Positions 9,676-20,079 of a DNA stretch of 64,000 nucleotides are shown here, one piece after another; the first letter of the stretch is position 1, and each line of letters starts with the position of its first letter. The stretch comes from Zea mays (taxonomy: Eukaryota; Streptophyta; Magnoliopsida; Poales; Poaceae). The notes beneath the pieces are model-generated. The model made no database searches. It was not told where the DNA came from and saw nothing but the letters and a program-made list of their open reading frames with translations. Both the position numbers and the translations under genes were made by a program. The stretch lies in contig NC_050098.1 in NCBI RefSeq assembly GCF_902167145.1, positions 137,544,207 through 137,608,206 on the forward strand. Direction: 5' to 3'.

Positions 9676-12363
9676 ATGTCGGGAGATCACGCCAAGAAGG
9701 AGATGGAGACCGGCGAAAAGCCCACTACAAGCCACGGGAGCACTTCATCGGAAGAGTCCCGTACCAAGAGGAAGGAGAAGAAGAAGATCTCCTCCAACAA
9801 AGGGAAGGAGAAGAAATCTTCTTCTCACCACAAAGAGAAGAAGGAAAAATCTTCTTCCCACAAGCCGCATCGGAGTGGGGACAAGAAGAAAAGAATGAGG
9901 AAGGTGGTCTACTACGAGACCGATTCTTCATCGGCATCCACCTCCGGCTCCGACGCGGCATCCGTCACTTCTAAGCGCCAAGAGCGCAAGAAGTATAGTA
10001 AGATCCCCCTATGCTACCCTCGCATTTCCAAACATACACCTTTACTTTCCGTCCCATTAGGCAAACCACCAACTTTTGATGGTGAAGATTACGCTAGGTG
10101 GAGCGATTTAATGCGATTTCATCTAATCTCGCTCCACAAAAGTATATGGGATGTTGTTGAGTTTGGTGCACAGGTACCATCCGTAGGGGATGAAGACTAT
10201 GATGAGGATGAGGTGGCCCAAATCGAGCACTTCAACTCTCAAGCGACAACAATACTCCTCGCCTCACTAAGTAGAGAGGAGTATAACAAAGTACAAGGGT
10301 TGAAGAGTGCCAAGGAGGTTTGGGATGTGCTCAAAACCGCGCACGAGGGAGACGAGCTCACCAAAATCACCAAGCGGGAAACAATCGAGGGGGAGCTCGG
10401 TCGATTCCGGCTTCGCAAAGGGGAAGAGCCACAACACATGTACAACCGGCTCAAGACCTTGGTGAACCAAGTGCGCAACCTCGGAAGCGTAAAGTGGGAT
10501 GACCATGAGGTGGTTAAGGTTATTATAAGATCTCTTATTTTCCTTAACCCTACTCAAGTTCAATTAATTCGTGGTAATCCTAGATATACTAAAATGACCC
10601 CCGAGGAAGTAATCAGGCATTTTGTAAGTTTTGAGTGCATGATCGAAGGCTCGAGGAAGATCAACGAGCTTGATGATCCATCTACATCCGAGGCTCAACC
10701 CGTCGCATTCAAGGCGACGGAAGAAAAGAAGGAGGAGTCTACCCCAAGTCGACAACCAATAGACGCCTCCAAGCTTGACAATGAGGAAATGGTGCTCGTC
10801 ATCAAGAGCTTCCGCCAAATCCTCAAGCAAAGGAGAGGGAAAGACTACAAGTCCCGCTCCAAGAAAGTTTGCTACAAGTGTGGTAAGCCCGGTCACTTTA
10901 TTGCAAAATGCCCATTATCAAGTGACAGTGACATGGATAACGACAAGAAGGGCAAGAGGAGAGAAAAGAAGAGGTACTACAAAAAGAAGGGCGGCGATGC
11001 CCATGTTTGTCGGGAATGGGATTCCGATGAAAGCTCAAGCGACTCCTCCGACGACGAGGACGCCGCGAACATCGCAGTCACCAAGGGACTCCTCTTTCCC
11101 AACGTCGGCCACAAGTGCCTCATGGCAAAGGACGGCAAAAAGAAGGTAAAATCAAGATCCTCCACTAAATATGAAACCTCTAGTGATGATAATGCTAGTG
11201 ATGAGGAAGATAATTTGCGTACTCTCTTTGCCAATCTTAACATGGAACAAAAAGAAAAATTAAATGAATTAATTAGTGCTATTCATGAAAAGGATGACCT
11301 TTTGGATTCACAAGAGGATTATCTAATTAAAGAAAACAAGAAACATGTTAAGGTTAAAAATGCTTATGCTCTAGAAATTCAGAAATGTGAAAAATTATCT
11401 AGTGAGCTAAGCACTTGCCGTGAGATGATTGACAACCTTAGGAATGAAAATGCTAGTTTAAATGCTAAGGTTGATTCACATGTTTGTAATGTTTCAATTC
11501 CTAATCCTAGAGATAATAATGATGATTTGCTTGCTAGGATTGAAGAATTAAACATTTCTCTTGCTAGCCTTAGAATAGAAAATGAAAATTTAATTGCTAA
11601 GGCTAAAGAACTAGATGTTTGCAATGCTACCATTTCCAATCTTAGAGATAAAAATGATATTCTTCATGCTAAGATTGTTGAACTTAATTCTTGCAAACCC
11701 TCTACATCTATTGTTGAGCATGTATCTATTTGTACTAGATGTAGAGATGTTGATATTGATGCTATTCATGATCATATGGCTTTAATTAAACAACAAAATG
11801 ATCATATAGCAAAACTAGATGCTAAAATTGCCGAGCACAACTTAGAAAATGAGAAATTTAAATTTGCTCGTAGCATGCTTTATAATGGGAGACGCCCGGG
11901 CATCAAGGATGGCATTGGCTTCCAAAGGGGAGACAATGTCAAACTTAGTGCCCCTCCTAAAAGATTGTCTAATTTTGTTAAGGGCAAGGCTCCCATTCCT
12001 CAGGATAACGAGGGTTACATTTTGTACCCTGCCGGTTATCCCGAGAGCAAAATTAGGAGAATTCATTCTAGGAAGTCTCACTCTGGCCCTAATCATGCAT
12101 TTATGTATAAGGGTGAGACATCTAGGCAACCAACCCATGCTAAGTTGCCTAGAAAGAAAACTCCTAGGGCATCAAATGATCATAACATTTCATTTAAAAC
12201 TTTTGATGCATCTTATGTTTTGACTAACAAATCCGGCAAGGTAGTTGCCAAATATGTTGGGGGCAAACACAAGGGGTCAAAGACTTGTGTTTGGGTACCC
12301 AAAGTTCTTGTGTCTAATGCCAAAGGACCCAAAACCATTTGGGTACCTAAAGTCAAGAACTAA
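9676..12363 (+). CDS. gag: Sirevirus gag polyprotein
   Basis: This structural polyprotein forms the particle that packages the element RNA. I start it at the ATG at 9676 (MSGDHAKKEME); an open frame begins three bases earlier at GTG. It has about 895 residues. In order these are a Lys/Ser-rich basic N-terminus (to about 100), a UBN2-type copia capsid domain (about 125-330, with FDGEDYARWSDLM and RLKTLVNQVRNLGS), a CCHC knuckle CYKCGKPGHFIAKC (about 410), an acidic Ser-rich segment, and a long coiled-coil-like repeat region (about 510-740). The unusually long C-terminal extension is characteristic of Sireviruses. Stop TAA is at 12361; pol continues in another frame 13 bases later. The frame is uninterrupted, so the product may be functional. 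Confidence 0.93.
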   Translation: MSGDHAKKEMETGEKPTTSHGSTSSEESRTKRKEKKKISSNKGKEKKSSSHHKEKKEKSSSHKPHRSGDKKKRMRKVVYYETDSSSASTSGSDAASVTSKRQERKKYSKIPLCYPRISKHTPLLSVPLGKPPTFDGEDYARWSDLMRFHLISLHKSIWDVVEFGAQVPSVGDEDYDEDEVAQIEHFNSQATTILLASLSREEYNKVQGLKSAKEVWDVLKTAHEGDELTKITKRETIEGELGRFRLRKGEEPQHMYNRLKTLVNQVRNLGSVKWDDHEVVKVIIRSLIFLNPTQVQLIRGNPRYTKMTPEEVIRHFVSFECMIEGSRKINELDDPSTSEAQPVAFKATEEKKEESTPSRQPIDASKLDNEEMVLVIKSFRQILKQRRGKDYKSRSKKVCYKCGKPGHFIAKCPLSSDSDMDNDKKGKRREKKRYYKKKGGDAHVCREWDSDESSSDSSDDEDAANIAVTKGLLFPNVGHKCLMAKDGKKKVKSRSSTKYETSSDDNASDEEDNLRTLFANLNMEQKEKLNELISAIHEKDDLLDSQEDYLIKENKKHVKVKNAYALEIQKCEKLSSELSTCREMIDNLRNENASLNAKVDSHVCNVSIPNPRDNNDDLLARIEELNISLASLRIENENLIAKAKELDVCNATISNLRDKNDILHAKIVELNSCKPSTSIVEHVSICTRCRDVDIDAIHDHMALIKQQNDHIAKLDAKIAEHNLENEKFKFARSMLYNGRRPGIKDGIGFQRGDNVKLSAPPKRLSNFVKGKAPIPQDNEGYILYPAGYPESKIRRIHSRKSHSGPNHAFMYKGETSRQPTHAKLPRKKTPRASNDHNISFKTFDASYVLTNKSGKVVAKYVGGKHKGSKTCVWVPKVLVSNAKGPKTIWVPKVKN

Positions 12364-12376
12364 ACTTGTTTTGTAG

Positions 12377-15300
12377 GTTTATGCATCCGGGGGCTCAAGT
12401 TGGATACTCGACAGCGGGTGCACGAACCACATGACAGGGGAGAAGAAGATGTTCTCCTCCTACGAGAAAAACCAAGATCCCCAACGAGCTATCACATTCG
12501 GGGATGGAAATCAAGGTTTGGTCAAAGGTTTGGGTAAAATTGCTATATCTCCTGACCATTCCATTTCCAATGTTTTTCTTGTTGATTCTTTAGATTACAA
12601 CTTGCTTTCTGTTTCCCAATTATGTCAAATGGGCTACAACTGTCTATTCACTGATGTAGGTGTCACTGTCTTTAGAAGAAGTGATGATTCAATAGCCTTT
12701 AAGGGAGTGTTAGAGGGTCAGCTATACTTGGTAGATTTTGATAGAGCTGAACTTGACACTTGCTTAATTGCTAAGACTAACATGGGCTGGCTCTGGCATC
12801 GCCGACTAGCACATGTTGGAATGAAGAATCTTCACAAACTTCTAAAGGGAGAACACATTTTAGGACTAACAAATGTTCACTTTGAGAAAGACAGGATTTG
12901 TAGCGCATGCCAAGCAGGGAAGCAAGTTGGCTCTCATCATCCGCATAAGAACATAATGACGACCGACAGGCCACTGGAGCCCCTACACATGGATCTATTC
13001 GGCCCGATCGCTTACATAAGCATCGGCGGGAGTAAGTACTGTCTAGTTATTGTGGATGATTATTCTCGCTTCACTTGGGTATTCTTTTTACAGGAAAAAT
13101 CTCAGACCCAAGAGACCTTAAAGGGATTCTTGAGACGGGCTCAAAATGAGTTTGGCTTAAGGATCAAGAAAATAAGGAGCGACAACGGGACGGAGTTCAA
13201 AAACTCTCAAATCGAAGGCTTCCTTGAGGAGGAGGGAATCAAGCATGAGTTCTCTTCTCCCTACCCGCCACAGCAAAATGGTGTAGTGGAGAGGAAGAAT
13301 AGAACTCTATTGGACATGGCAAGGACCATGCTTGATGAGTACAAGACTTCGGATCGGTTTTGGACCGAGGCGGTCAACACCGCTTGCTACGCCATCAACC
13401 GATTGTATCTACACCGAATCCTCAAGAAGACATCATATGAACTCCTAACCGGTAAAAAGCCCAACATTTCATATTTTAGAGTCTTTGGTAGCAAATGCTT
13501 TATTCTTGTTAAAAGAGGTAGAAAATCTAAATTTGCTCCTAAGACTGTAGAAGGCTTTTTACTTGGTTATGACTCAAACACAAGGGCATATAGGGTCTTT
13601 AACAAGTCCACTGGACTAGTTGAAGTCTCATGTGACGTTGTGTTTGATGAGACTAATGGCTCTCAAGTAGAGCAAGTTGATCTTGATGAGATAGGTGAAG
13701 AAGAGGCTCCATGCATCGCGCTAAGGAACATGTCCATTGGGGATGTGTGTCCTAAGGAATCCGAAGAGCCTCCAAATGCACAAGATCAACCATCCTCCTC
13801 AATGCAAGCATCTCCACCGACTCAAAATGAGGATGAAGCTCAAGTTGATGAAGTAGAAGATCAAGCAAATGAGCCACCTCAAGATGACGGCATAGATCAA
13901 GGGGGAGATGCAAATGATCAAGATAAGGAGGATGAAGAACCAAGGCCGCCACACCCAAGAGTCCACCAAGCAATCCAACGAGATCACCCCGTTGACACCA
14001 TCCTCGGCGACATTCATAAGGGGGTAACCACTCGATCTCGTGTTGCACATTTTTGTGAACATTACTCGTTTGTTTCCTCTATTGAGCCACACAGGGTAGA
14101 GGAAGCACTCCAAGATTCGGATTGGGTGGTGGCAATGCAAGAGAAGCTCAACAACTTCACAAGGAATGAGGTATGGCATTTGGTTCCACGTCCTAATCAA
14201 AATGTTGTAGGAACCAAATGGGTCTTCCGCAACAAGCAAGATGAGCATGGTGTGGTGACAAGGAACAAAGCTCGACTTGTGGCCAAGGGATACTCCCAAG
14301 TCGAAGGTTTGGATTTTGGTGAAACCTATGCACCCGTAGCTAGGCTTGAGTCAATTCGCATATTATTGGCCTATGCTACTTACCATGGCTTTAAGCTTTA
14401 TCAAATGGACGTGAAAAGTGCCTTCCTCAATGGACCAATCAAGGAAGAGGTCTATGTTGAGCAACCTCCCGGCTTTGAAGACAGTGAGTATCCTAACCAT
14501 GTCTATAAGCTCTCTAAGGCGCTTTATGGGCTCAAGCAAGCCCCAAGAGCATGGTATGAATGCCTTAGAGATTTCCTTATTGCTAATGGCTTCAAAGTCG
14601 GTAAAGCCGATCCTACTCTATTCACCAAAACTCTTGAAAATGATTTGTTTGTATGCCAAATTTATGTTGATGATATCATATTTGGGTCTACTAACGAATC
14701 TACTTGTGAGGAATTTAGTAGGATCATGACACAGAAATTCGAGATGTCTATGATGGGGGAGTTGAAGTATTTCTTAGGATTTCAAGTGAAGCAACTCCAA
14801 GAAGGCACCTTCATTAGCCAAACGAAGTACACTCAAGACATCCTAAACAAGTTTGGGATGAAGGATGCCAAGCCCATCAAGACACCCATGGGAACCAATG
14901 GGCATCTCGACCTCGACACGGGAGGTAAGTCCGTGGATCAAAAGGTATACCGGTCGATGATAGGCTCTTTGCTCTATTTATGTGCATCTCGACCGGACAT
15001 TATGCTTTTCGTATGCATGTGTGCAAGATTCCAAGCCGACCCTAAGGAAGCTCACCTTACGGCCATGAAACGAATCTTGAGATATTTGGTTTATACTCCT
15101 AAGTTTGGGCTTTGGTATCCCAGGGGATCCACATTTGATTTAATTGGTTATTCGGATGCCGATTGGGCAGGGTGCAAAATCAATAGAAAGAGCACATCGG
15201 GGACTTGCCAGTTCTTGGGAAGATCCTTGGTGTCTTGGGCTTCAAAGAAGCAAAATTCGGTCGCTTTTTCCACCGCCGAAGCCGAGTATATTGCCGCAGG

Positions 15301-15619
15301 CCATTGTTGCGCGCAATTGCTTTGGATGAGGCAAACCCTGCGGGACTACGGTTACAAATTGACCAAAGTCCCTTTGCTATGTGATAATGAGAGTGCAATC
15401 AAATTGGCCGACAATCCCGTCGAGCATAGCCGCACTAAGCACATAGCCATTCGGTATCATTTTCTTAGGGATCACCAACAAAAGGGAGATATCGAGATTT
15501 CTTACATTAATACTAAAGATCAATTACCCGATATCTTTACCAAGCCTCTTGATGAACAATCTTTTAACAAACTTAGGCATGAACTAAATATTCTTAATTC
15601 TAGGAATTTCTTTTGTTAA
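12377..15619 (+). CDS. pol: Sirevirus pol: protease, integrase, RT, RNase H
   Basis: The enzyme polyprotein reads without a stop from 12377 to TAA at 15617. The protease motif [14 protein letters not shown] begins near 12410, upstream of the first in-frame ATG at 12431. A stop TAG lies just before 12377, so the protein has no obvious start of its own and must be made by frameshift, splicing or reinitiation. The integrase zinc finger (HRRLAH, then CSACQAGK) and catalytic DDE residues ([20 protein letters not shown]) come first. The RT follows ([19 protein letters not shown]), then RNase H ([17 protein letters not shown]). This IN-before-RT order is diagnostic of Ty1/copia. All catalytic motifs I looked for are present. 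Confidence 0.94.
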   Translation, partial: VYASGGSSWILDSGCTNHMTGEKKMFSSYEKNQDPQRAITFGDGNQGLVKGLGKIAISPDHSISNVFLVDSLDYNLLSVSQLCQMGYNCLFTDVGVTVFRRSDDSIAFKGVLEGQLYLVDFDRAELDTCLIAKTNMGWLWHRRLAHVGMKNLHKLLKGEHILGLTNVHFEKDRICSACQAGKQVGSHHPHKNIMTTDRPLEPLHMDLFGPIAYISIGGSKYCLVIVDDYSRFTWVFFLQEKSQTQETLKGFLRRAQNEFGLRIKKIRSDNGTEFKNSQIEGFLEEEGIKHEFSSPYPPQQNGVVERKNRTLLDMARTMLDEYKTSDRFWTEAVNTACYAINRLYLHRILKKTSYELLTGKKPNISYFRVFGSKCFILVKRGRKSKFAPKTVEGFLLGYDSNTRAYRVFNKSTGLVEVSCDVVFDETNGSQVEQVDLDEIGEEEAPCIALRNMSIGDVCPKESEEPPNAQDQPSSSMQASPPTQNEDEAQVDEVEDQANEPPQDDGIDQGGDANDQDKEDEEPRPPHPRVHQAIQRDHPVDTILGDIHKGVTTRSRVAHFCEHYSFVSSIEPHRVEEALQDSDWVVAMQEKLNNFTRNEVWHLVPRPNQNVVGTKWVFRNKQDEHGVVTRNKARLVAKGYSQVEGLDFGETYAPVARLESIRILLAYATYHGFKLYQMDVKSAFLNGPIKEEVYVEQPPGFEDSEYPNHVYKLSKALYGLKQAPRAWYECLRDFLIANGFKVGKADPTLFTKTLENDLFVCQIYVDDIIFGSTNESTCEEFSRIMTQKFEMSMMGELKYFLGFQVKQLQEGTFISQTKYTQDILNKFGMKDAKPIKTPMGTNGHLDLDTGGKSVDQKVYRSMIGSLLYLCASRPDIMLFVCMCARFQADPKEAHLTAMKRILRYLVYTPKFGLWYPRGSTFDLIGYSDADWAGCKINRKSTSGTCQFLGRSLVSWASKKQNSVAFSTAEAEYIAAGHCCAQLLWMRQTLRDYGYKLTKVPLLCDNESAIKLADNPVEHSRTKHIAIRYHFLRDHQQKGDIEISYINTKDQLPDIFTKPLDEQSFNKLRHELNILNSRNFFC

Positions 15620-16497
15620 CTTGCACTCATAACTCATTTGTATACTTTTGATCATATCTCTTTCATATGCTATGACTAATGTGTTTTCAAGTCTATTTCA
15701 AACCAAGTCATAGGTGTATTGAAAGGGAATTGGAGTCTTCGGCGAAGACAAAGGCTTCCACTACGTAACTCATCCTTCGCCGTCACTCCAAGCAACTCTC
15801 CATTCTTGGGGGAGAAAAGCATGAGCATCAAAGAAAAGGACTTTGTCTTTGGGGGAGAGAGTAAGAGCCCAAAGCAAAAGGACCGGACTTCGTCTTTGGT
15901 ATAATCCTAACTCATTTATTTATGACCAAAGGGGAAGATAGCGCTACGAGGGCTCTAATGATTCCGTTTTTGGCGATTCATGCCAAAGGGGGAGAAAGTA
16001 AGAGCCCAAAGCAAAAGGACCGCACCACCACCAATTTCAAAAACTTAAGTGTTGAATATTTTCAAATTTGTATCCTATTGTGTTCAAAAGGGGGAGAAAA
16101 GTAGTATTTCAAAAGGATATATCAAAACCCTCTTGAACACTAAGAGGAGGATCTCATTTAGGGGGAGTTTTGTTTAGTCAAAGGAAAAGCATTTGAAACA
16201 GGGGGAGAAAATTTCAAATCTTGAAAATGCTTCTCAAAATCTTATTCATTTGCCTTTGACTATTTGCAAAAGAACTTTGAAATGGATTTACAAAAGAATT
16301 TGCAAAAACAAAACATGTGGTGCAAACGTGGTCCAAAATGTTATATAAGAAAGAAACAATCCATGCATATCTTGTAAGTATTTATATTGGCTCAATTCCA
16401 AGCAACCTTTACACTTACATTATGCAAACTAGTTCAATTGTGCACTTCTATATTTGCTTTGGTTTGTGTTGGCATCAATCACCAAAAAGGGGGAGAT
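15620..16497 (+). other. Sirevirus 3' non-coding region with repeated G-rich tracts
   Basis: There is no coding region and no envelope-like ORF. Polypurine-like GGGGGAG tracts recur at about 15799, 15850, 15990, 16090, 16159, 16202 and 16489. Two near-repeats of AGTAAGAGCCCAAAGCAAAA occur (15859 and 15998). TTGAAAGGGAATTGG at 15718 closely resembles the LTR start. The last tract, AAAAAGGGGGAGAT ending at 16497, is the functional polypurine tract. Confidence 0.85.
16484..16497 (+). other. Polypurine tract, Sirevirus
   Basis: AAAAAGGGGGAGAT lies immediately before the TG of the 3' LTR and would prime plus-strand DNA synthesis. Confidence 0.9.
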
Positions 16498-17801
16498 TGA
16501 AAGGGAATTAGGCTTACACCTAGTCCCTAATTGTTTTTGGTGGTTGAATTGCCCAACACAAATAATTGGACTAACTAGTTTGCCCAAGTGTATAGATTAT
16601 ACAGGTGTAAAAGGTTCACACTCAGCCAATAAAAAGACCAAGTTTTGGATTCAACAAAGGAGCAAAGTGGCAACCGAAGGCCCTCTGGTCTGGGAGCACC
16701 GGACTGTCCGGTGTACACCGGACAGTGTCCGGTGCACCACCGGACAGTGTCCGGTGCACCAGAGAACTCCAACGCAAACTCGCTACCTTCGGGAATTTCC
16801 AGAGGCGACTCTGCTATAATTCACCGGACTGTCCGGTGCGCCAAGGAAGATCAGCCTCAGGAACTCGCCAGCTTCGGGAAACTCCAACGGCTAGTCCGCT
16901 ATAATTCACCGGACTGTCCGGTGTGCACCGGACTGTCCGGTGCAACTCCGGAGCAACGGCTAGTCGGTGCCAACGGCTACCTGCGGCGCATTAATTGCGC
17001 GCGCAGCGCGCGCAGAAGTCAGGCGCGCCCATACTGGCACACCGGACAAGGAACAGTACATGTCCGGTGTGCACCGGACACCCAGGCGGGCCCACAAGTC
17101 AGAAGCTCCAACGGTCAGAATCCAACGGCAGTGATGACGTGGCAGGGGCACCGGACATGTCCGGTGTGCACCGGACTGTCCGGTGCGCCATCGAACAGAC
17201 AGGCTCCCAACGGCCACTTTTGGTGGTTGGGGCTATAAATATCCCAACCACCCCACCATTCATTGCATCCAAGTTTTCCACTTCCCAACTACTACAAGAG
17301 CTCTAGCATTCAATTCTAGACACTCCAAAGAGATCAAATCCTCTCCAAATTCCACACAACGCCATAGTGACTAGAGAGAGTGATTTGCTTGTGTTCTTTC
17401 GAGCTCTTGCGCTTGGATTGCTTTCTTCTTTCTTGAACCTTTCTTTGCAATCAAACTCACTTGTAATTGAGGCAAGAGACACCAATTTTGTGGTGGTCCT
17501 TGTGGGAACTTTGTGTTCCAAGTGATTGAGAAGAGAAAGCTCACTCGATCCGTGGATCGTTTGAGAGAGGGAAGGGTTGAAAGAGACCCGGCCTTTGTGG
17601 CCTCCTCAACGGGGAGTAGGTTTGCAAGAACCGAACCTCGGTAAAACAAATCTCCGTGTCTCACTTACTTATTCGCTTGGGATTTGTTTTTGCGCCCTCT
17701 CTCGCGGACTCGTTTCTTTATTACTAACGCTAACCCCGGCTTGTAGTTGTGTTTATATTTGTAAATTTCAGTTTCGCCCTATTCACCCCCCTCTAGGCGA
17801 C

Positions 17802-17806
<5 letters not shown>
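16498..17806 (+). repeat. Sirevirus 3' LTR (1309 bp)
   Basis: Matches the 5' LTR except for about ten substitutions, one base in a C run and a 21-bp deletion within the palindrome cluster (after about 16839). Ends TTTCA at 17806, followed by TATAT. Confidence 0.95.

Positions 17807-17844
<38 letters not shown>
17807..17844. repeat. (TA)n microsatellite, right half
   Basis: Continuation of the TA run split by the Sirevirus insertion. It is followed by CTAGGTATATACCCGTGCG, a motif that recurs in similar form at 23252. Confidence 0.95.
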
Positions 17845-17845
<1 letters not shown>

Positions 17846-18678
17846 TAGGTATATACCCGTGCGTTGCTACGGAGAGATATATTAAGATAGATAATGATTA
17901 ATTGACATTCTATGCTCTTGTTAGCGTATTTTAAATGTTACAAAGGTTTACATACCTTTAAAAAATATATGTTGCTATGGAGTTAACATATTATATTAAG
18001 ATACAATGAGATATATAAGGACTAATTATCATTCTATGATCATAGCGTCTTTCACCATGTTACCCGTTGAAGCTTCATTTGAGGGTTGGAACAAGCAAGG
18101 CCCTTGCCGCAGCCATAGCTACTAAACAAACACCACAACCATTGGATTCATAGGAACCTAGCAAGAAACCTTTCTCACATAGGAAAGTATATGGAAGAAG
18201 AAAATGCATAGCCCCTAGCCAAGGTGTGCATTGATACAGTGATACATAAACACGTCAACATGATTAACATGCCAACAAAAAATTTTAGAAATCATCAACT
18301 CTTTTCCCCTATTCTGAAAGCATTTACATTTCTCATAGACGATGCTGAAGATGAACACTTCCTAGGATCTAGACCAGACTGAAAAAACTCCATTTATAGC
18401 TGTTTTTTGCTCTCATAAAGAAACAACAGTTTCATGAAATGTTTATCATCACGTAGCTAGTAGATACGCAGAAAGCATTCCTTGTATTGTTGCACATAGA
18501 ATGGGTGGTGCACAATTTGGTACAAGATGTGGCCAAGGAGCTAATCTTCAGATTTTGTAGGCTCCCTTTTCTTCCCATAAATAAGGCCAAATTAGCACAC
18601 ATAAATAACTTATACAACAACCTATTTGTCAAACAAATCGTCATATGGCATCTAACATATAGTTGTTAGTGTAGGTAC
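17845..18678. other. No gene recognised; possible element terminus at left
   Basis: Starts with CTAGGTATATACCCGTGCG and GTTGCTACGG. A diverged direct repeat follows (GTTGCTACGGAGAGATATAT near 17862 and GTTGCTATGGAGTTAACAT near 17971). The remainder is AT-rich with short minus-strand ORFs lacking motifs. It may be part of a gene-capturing element, but no terminus is proven. Confidence 0.35.
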
Positions 18679-18753
18679 CTATGGATCAAGAATTGGTTTT
18701 CTCTTCTCAACATAGCGATAAGGATATGAGGTAGCAGCCAAAGCAGCTCGGTC
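18679..18753 (-). pseudogene. Exon-like fragment, unidentified
   Basis: On the minus strand a 75-nt open segment (DRAALAATSYPYRYVEKRKP then ILDP) is preceded by a pyrimidine-rich CCCCCAG acceptor and followed by TAG/GTACCTAC, a plausible donor. It looks like an internal exon of a plant gene, but I do not recognise the protein. Confidence 0.35.
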
Positions 18754-18974
18754 CTGGGGGAAAAGGAATATAATGTGTTTAGTGAATGGACAAACAACAC
18801 GATAACACTGCAATTCTTTGTGTGCTGATATGGAGTCATTAACATATTGTAGTAGCACCATCAAAATTATTCATAAGGAACTCATGTAGTTTGATCTACG
18901 ATAAACAAGCAGCTAGAAGATTATAGTAGCAACTAATGTAAGAGAAGAGTAATGAAGGCGAAACCAAACAAACA

Positions 18975-19109
18975 CTGAAAGATATGCTTTGTCAAGGTCT
19001 TGTGCGAGATGAACTCTGCGATGAAAAGACACTCACCTCTCTCACGGCAACAACCGATCAGATTGGCCAGCATGGCACTGCACAGCTGCCCAACAAGCCT
19101 TGCCTCCTC
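18975..19109 (-). pseudogene. BSK-type receptor-like cytoplasmic kinase exon fragment
   Basis: The minus-strand translation EEARLVGQLCSAMLANLIGC followed by ECLFIAEFISHKTLTKHIFQ closely resembles the N-lobe of plant brassinosteroid-signalling kinases (EEAR.VGQLRS.RLANLIGCC, LLVAEFMP..TLAKHLF). A TGCAG acceptor directly precedes GAGGAGGC, so this is one exon. Substitutions at otherwise conserved positions and the absence of neighbouring exons mark it as a captured, non-functional piece. Confidence 0.7.
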
Positions 19110-19223
19110 CTGCACCCACGGACACACATCCATTCAATCATACGCCGCAGAGGATAGACAAACATAAGAAATGATCCATTCATGTCCCCAGCATGTCATT
19201 GTTCATCATCTATCTAGAATCCT

Positions 19224-19606
19224 GAGACCCTTGAGCATCCAGTTTTGCTGTCTGCATCTCAAAATGTGCCAAATAACTTGGGGATAAGGAAAAACTATAA
19301 AAGGGCAGCAAACAGAGGTAAAAAAGGTTCCCAAGGACTAACAGGTCAGGCATATGCTTTGAGGTCATCTGATATTGATGTCAGGGTGCTTCGCTCTACA
19401 TCAGGATCAAAGACAACATCTACTGAGCATGTGCAGCCTCCAGGACAACCAGCTGCCAAGAGAAGAAAAAGGAGCAGAGCCTCAAACAAAAATTCGATAT
19501 ATGAGTTCTCACAAATTCGTAAACGGGTTAGATACATTTTGAACCGAATGAATTATGAGCAAAGCCTAATTGAAGCTTATGCTAGTGAAGGCTGGAAAAA
19601 TCAAAG
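19224..19606 (+). pseudogene. HOX1A/HAZ1-type PHD-homeodomain gene, exon fragment
   Basis: The frame is open from just after a TAG at 19221 and reads [50 protein letters not shown], then [20 protein letters not shown] and [13 protein letters not shown], ending AAG/GTTTGTC, a good splice donor. This is the region just N-terminal to the PHD finger in grass HOX1A/HAZ1 (PRHA-family) homeodomain proteins. The nuclear basic patch KRRKRSR is intact. The PHD finger and homeodomain exons are absent. After a short intron remnant the sequence switches at 19897 to a copy of the CACTA tail, so the gene was truncated by capture. Confidence 0.75.
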
Positions 19607-19896
19607 GTTTGTCACTTGAGTTGCCAGCATCTTCGGAATTTAAATTATTTTCTCTTATATTATTAGTAACTAATGTAGCACTGGTGTTTAGAAGTCTGGT
19701 TCTTCATTACCTGTGTGTTGCCAGGGTTACTGAATAGTGCTTAAAGGCCATGTATGTGCTAGTCAAAATCCTTAAGTTTCTTCGTTAACCATCTACAATA
19801 GAGTTGTGTGCTAAAAGCCTGACTAATAAGGTTTGTCTACCTTGATATTTTAGCTTAAATATGCTTGTCAAGTGGATGCCATCCTTTAGCTCCCCA
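19607..19896 (+). other. Intron remnant of the HOX1A-like fragment
   Basis: Begins with a GT donor and is T-rich with TTTTAG-like tracts; no further exon is readable before the CACTA-tail copy starts. Confidence 0.4.
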
Positions 19897-20010
19897 TCAT
19901 ATTAAGAATGTAGAAATGAGGATATAGTTAGAAGTTAGGAAACTTCATAGACATTTGTAAATACATTATTGTTAATGTGCATATCCATTTTGTATATAGG
20001 AATCTACACA
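19897..20010 (+). repeat. Second copy of the CACTA tail (duplicate of 8106-8217)
   Basis: Identical by eye to 8106-8217, starting TCATATTAAGAATG and ending at the CA repeat, except for a 2-base insertion (AC) near 19964. The near-identity contrasts with the decayed coding part of the same element. Confidence 0.93.
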
Positions 20011-20015
20011 CACAC

Positions 20016-20069
<54 letters not shown>
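20011..20069. repeat. (CA)n(TA)n microsatellite, second copy
   Basis: A short CACACAGA is followed by about 55 bases of TA repeat, then GAGAGAGAGAC. Confidence 0.95.

Positions 20070-20079
<10 letters not shown>

Larger units (their letters stand above)
8297..17806 (+). mobile_element. Complete Sirevirus (Opie/Ji-type) Ty1/copia element
   Basis: The element has two LTRs (8297-9627 and 16498-17806, both TGAAAGGGAATTAGG...CTTTCA), an initiator-Met-type primer-binding site, a long gag, an uninterrupted pol in copia order (protease, integrase, reverse transcriptase, RNase H), a non-coding tail rich in GGGGGAG tracts and a polypurine tract. TATAT lies on both sides (8292-8296 and 17807-17811). 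Because the site is a TA microsatellite, that duplication is weak evidence by itself, but the LTR ends are exact. About ten substitutions plus one 21-bp deletion separate the LTRs by eye, roughly 0.8%, so the insertion is recent. The long gag, the multiple polypurine-like tracts and the CCGG-rich LTR palindromes are Sirevirus features. Confidence 0.93.

Noticed and set aside
15620..16497. Envelope-like gene in the Sirevirus
   Set aside because: No ORF longer than about 60 codons and no membrane segments in this interval.
18933..19133. Functional kinase gene
   Set aside because: Only one exon of the kinase N-lobe is present, with altered conserved residues.
17845..19896. Defined Helitron
   Set aside because: Gene capture is suggestive, but I could not find a convincing 3' hairpin with CTRR end or a clean TC start.
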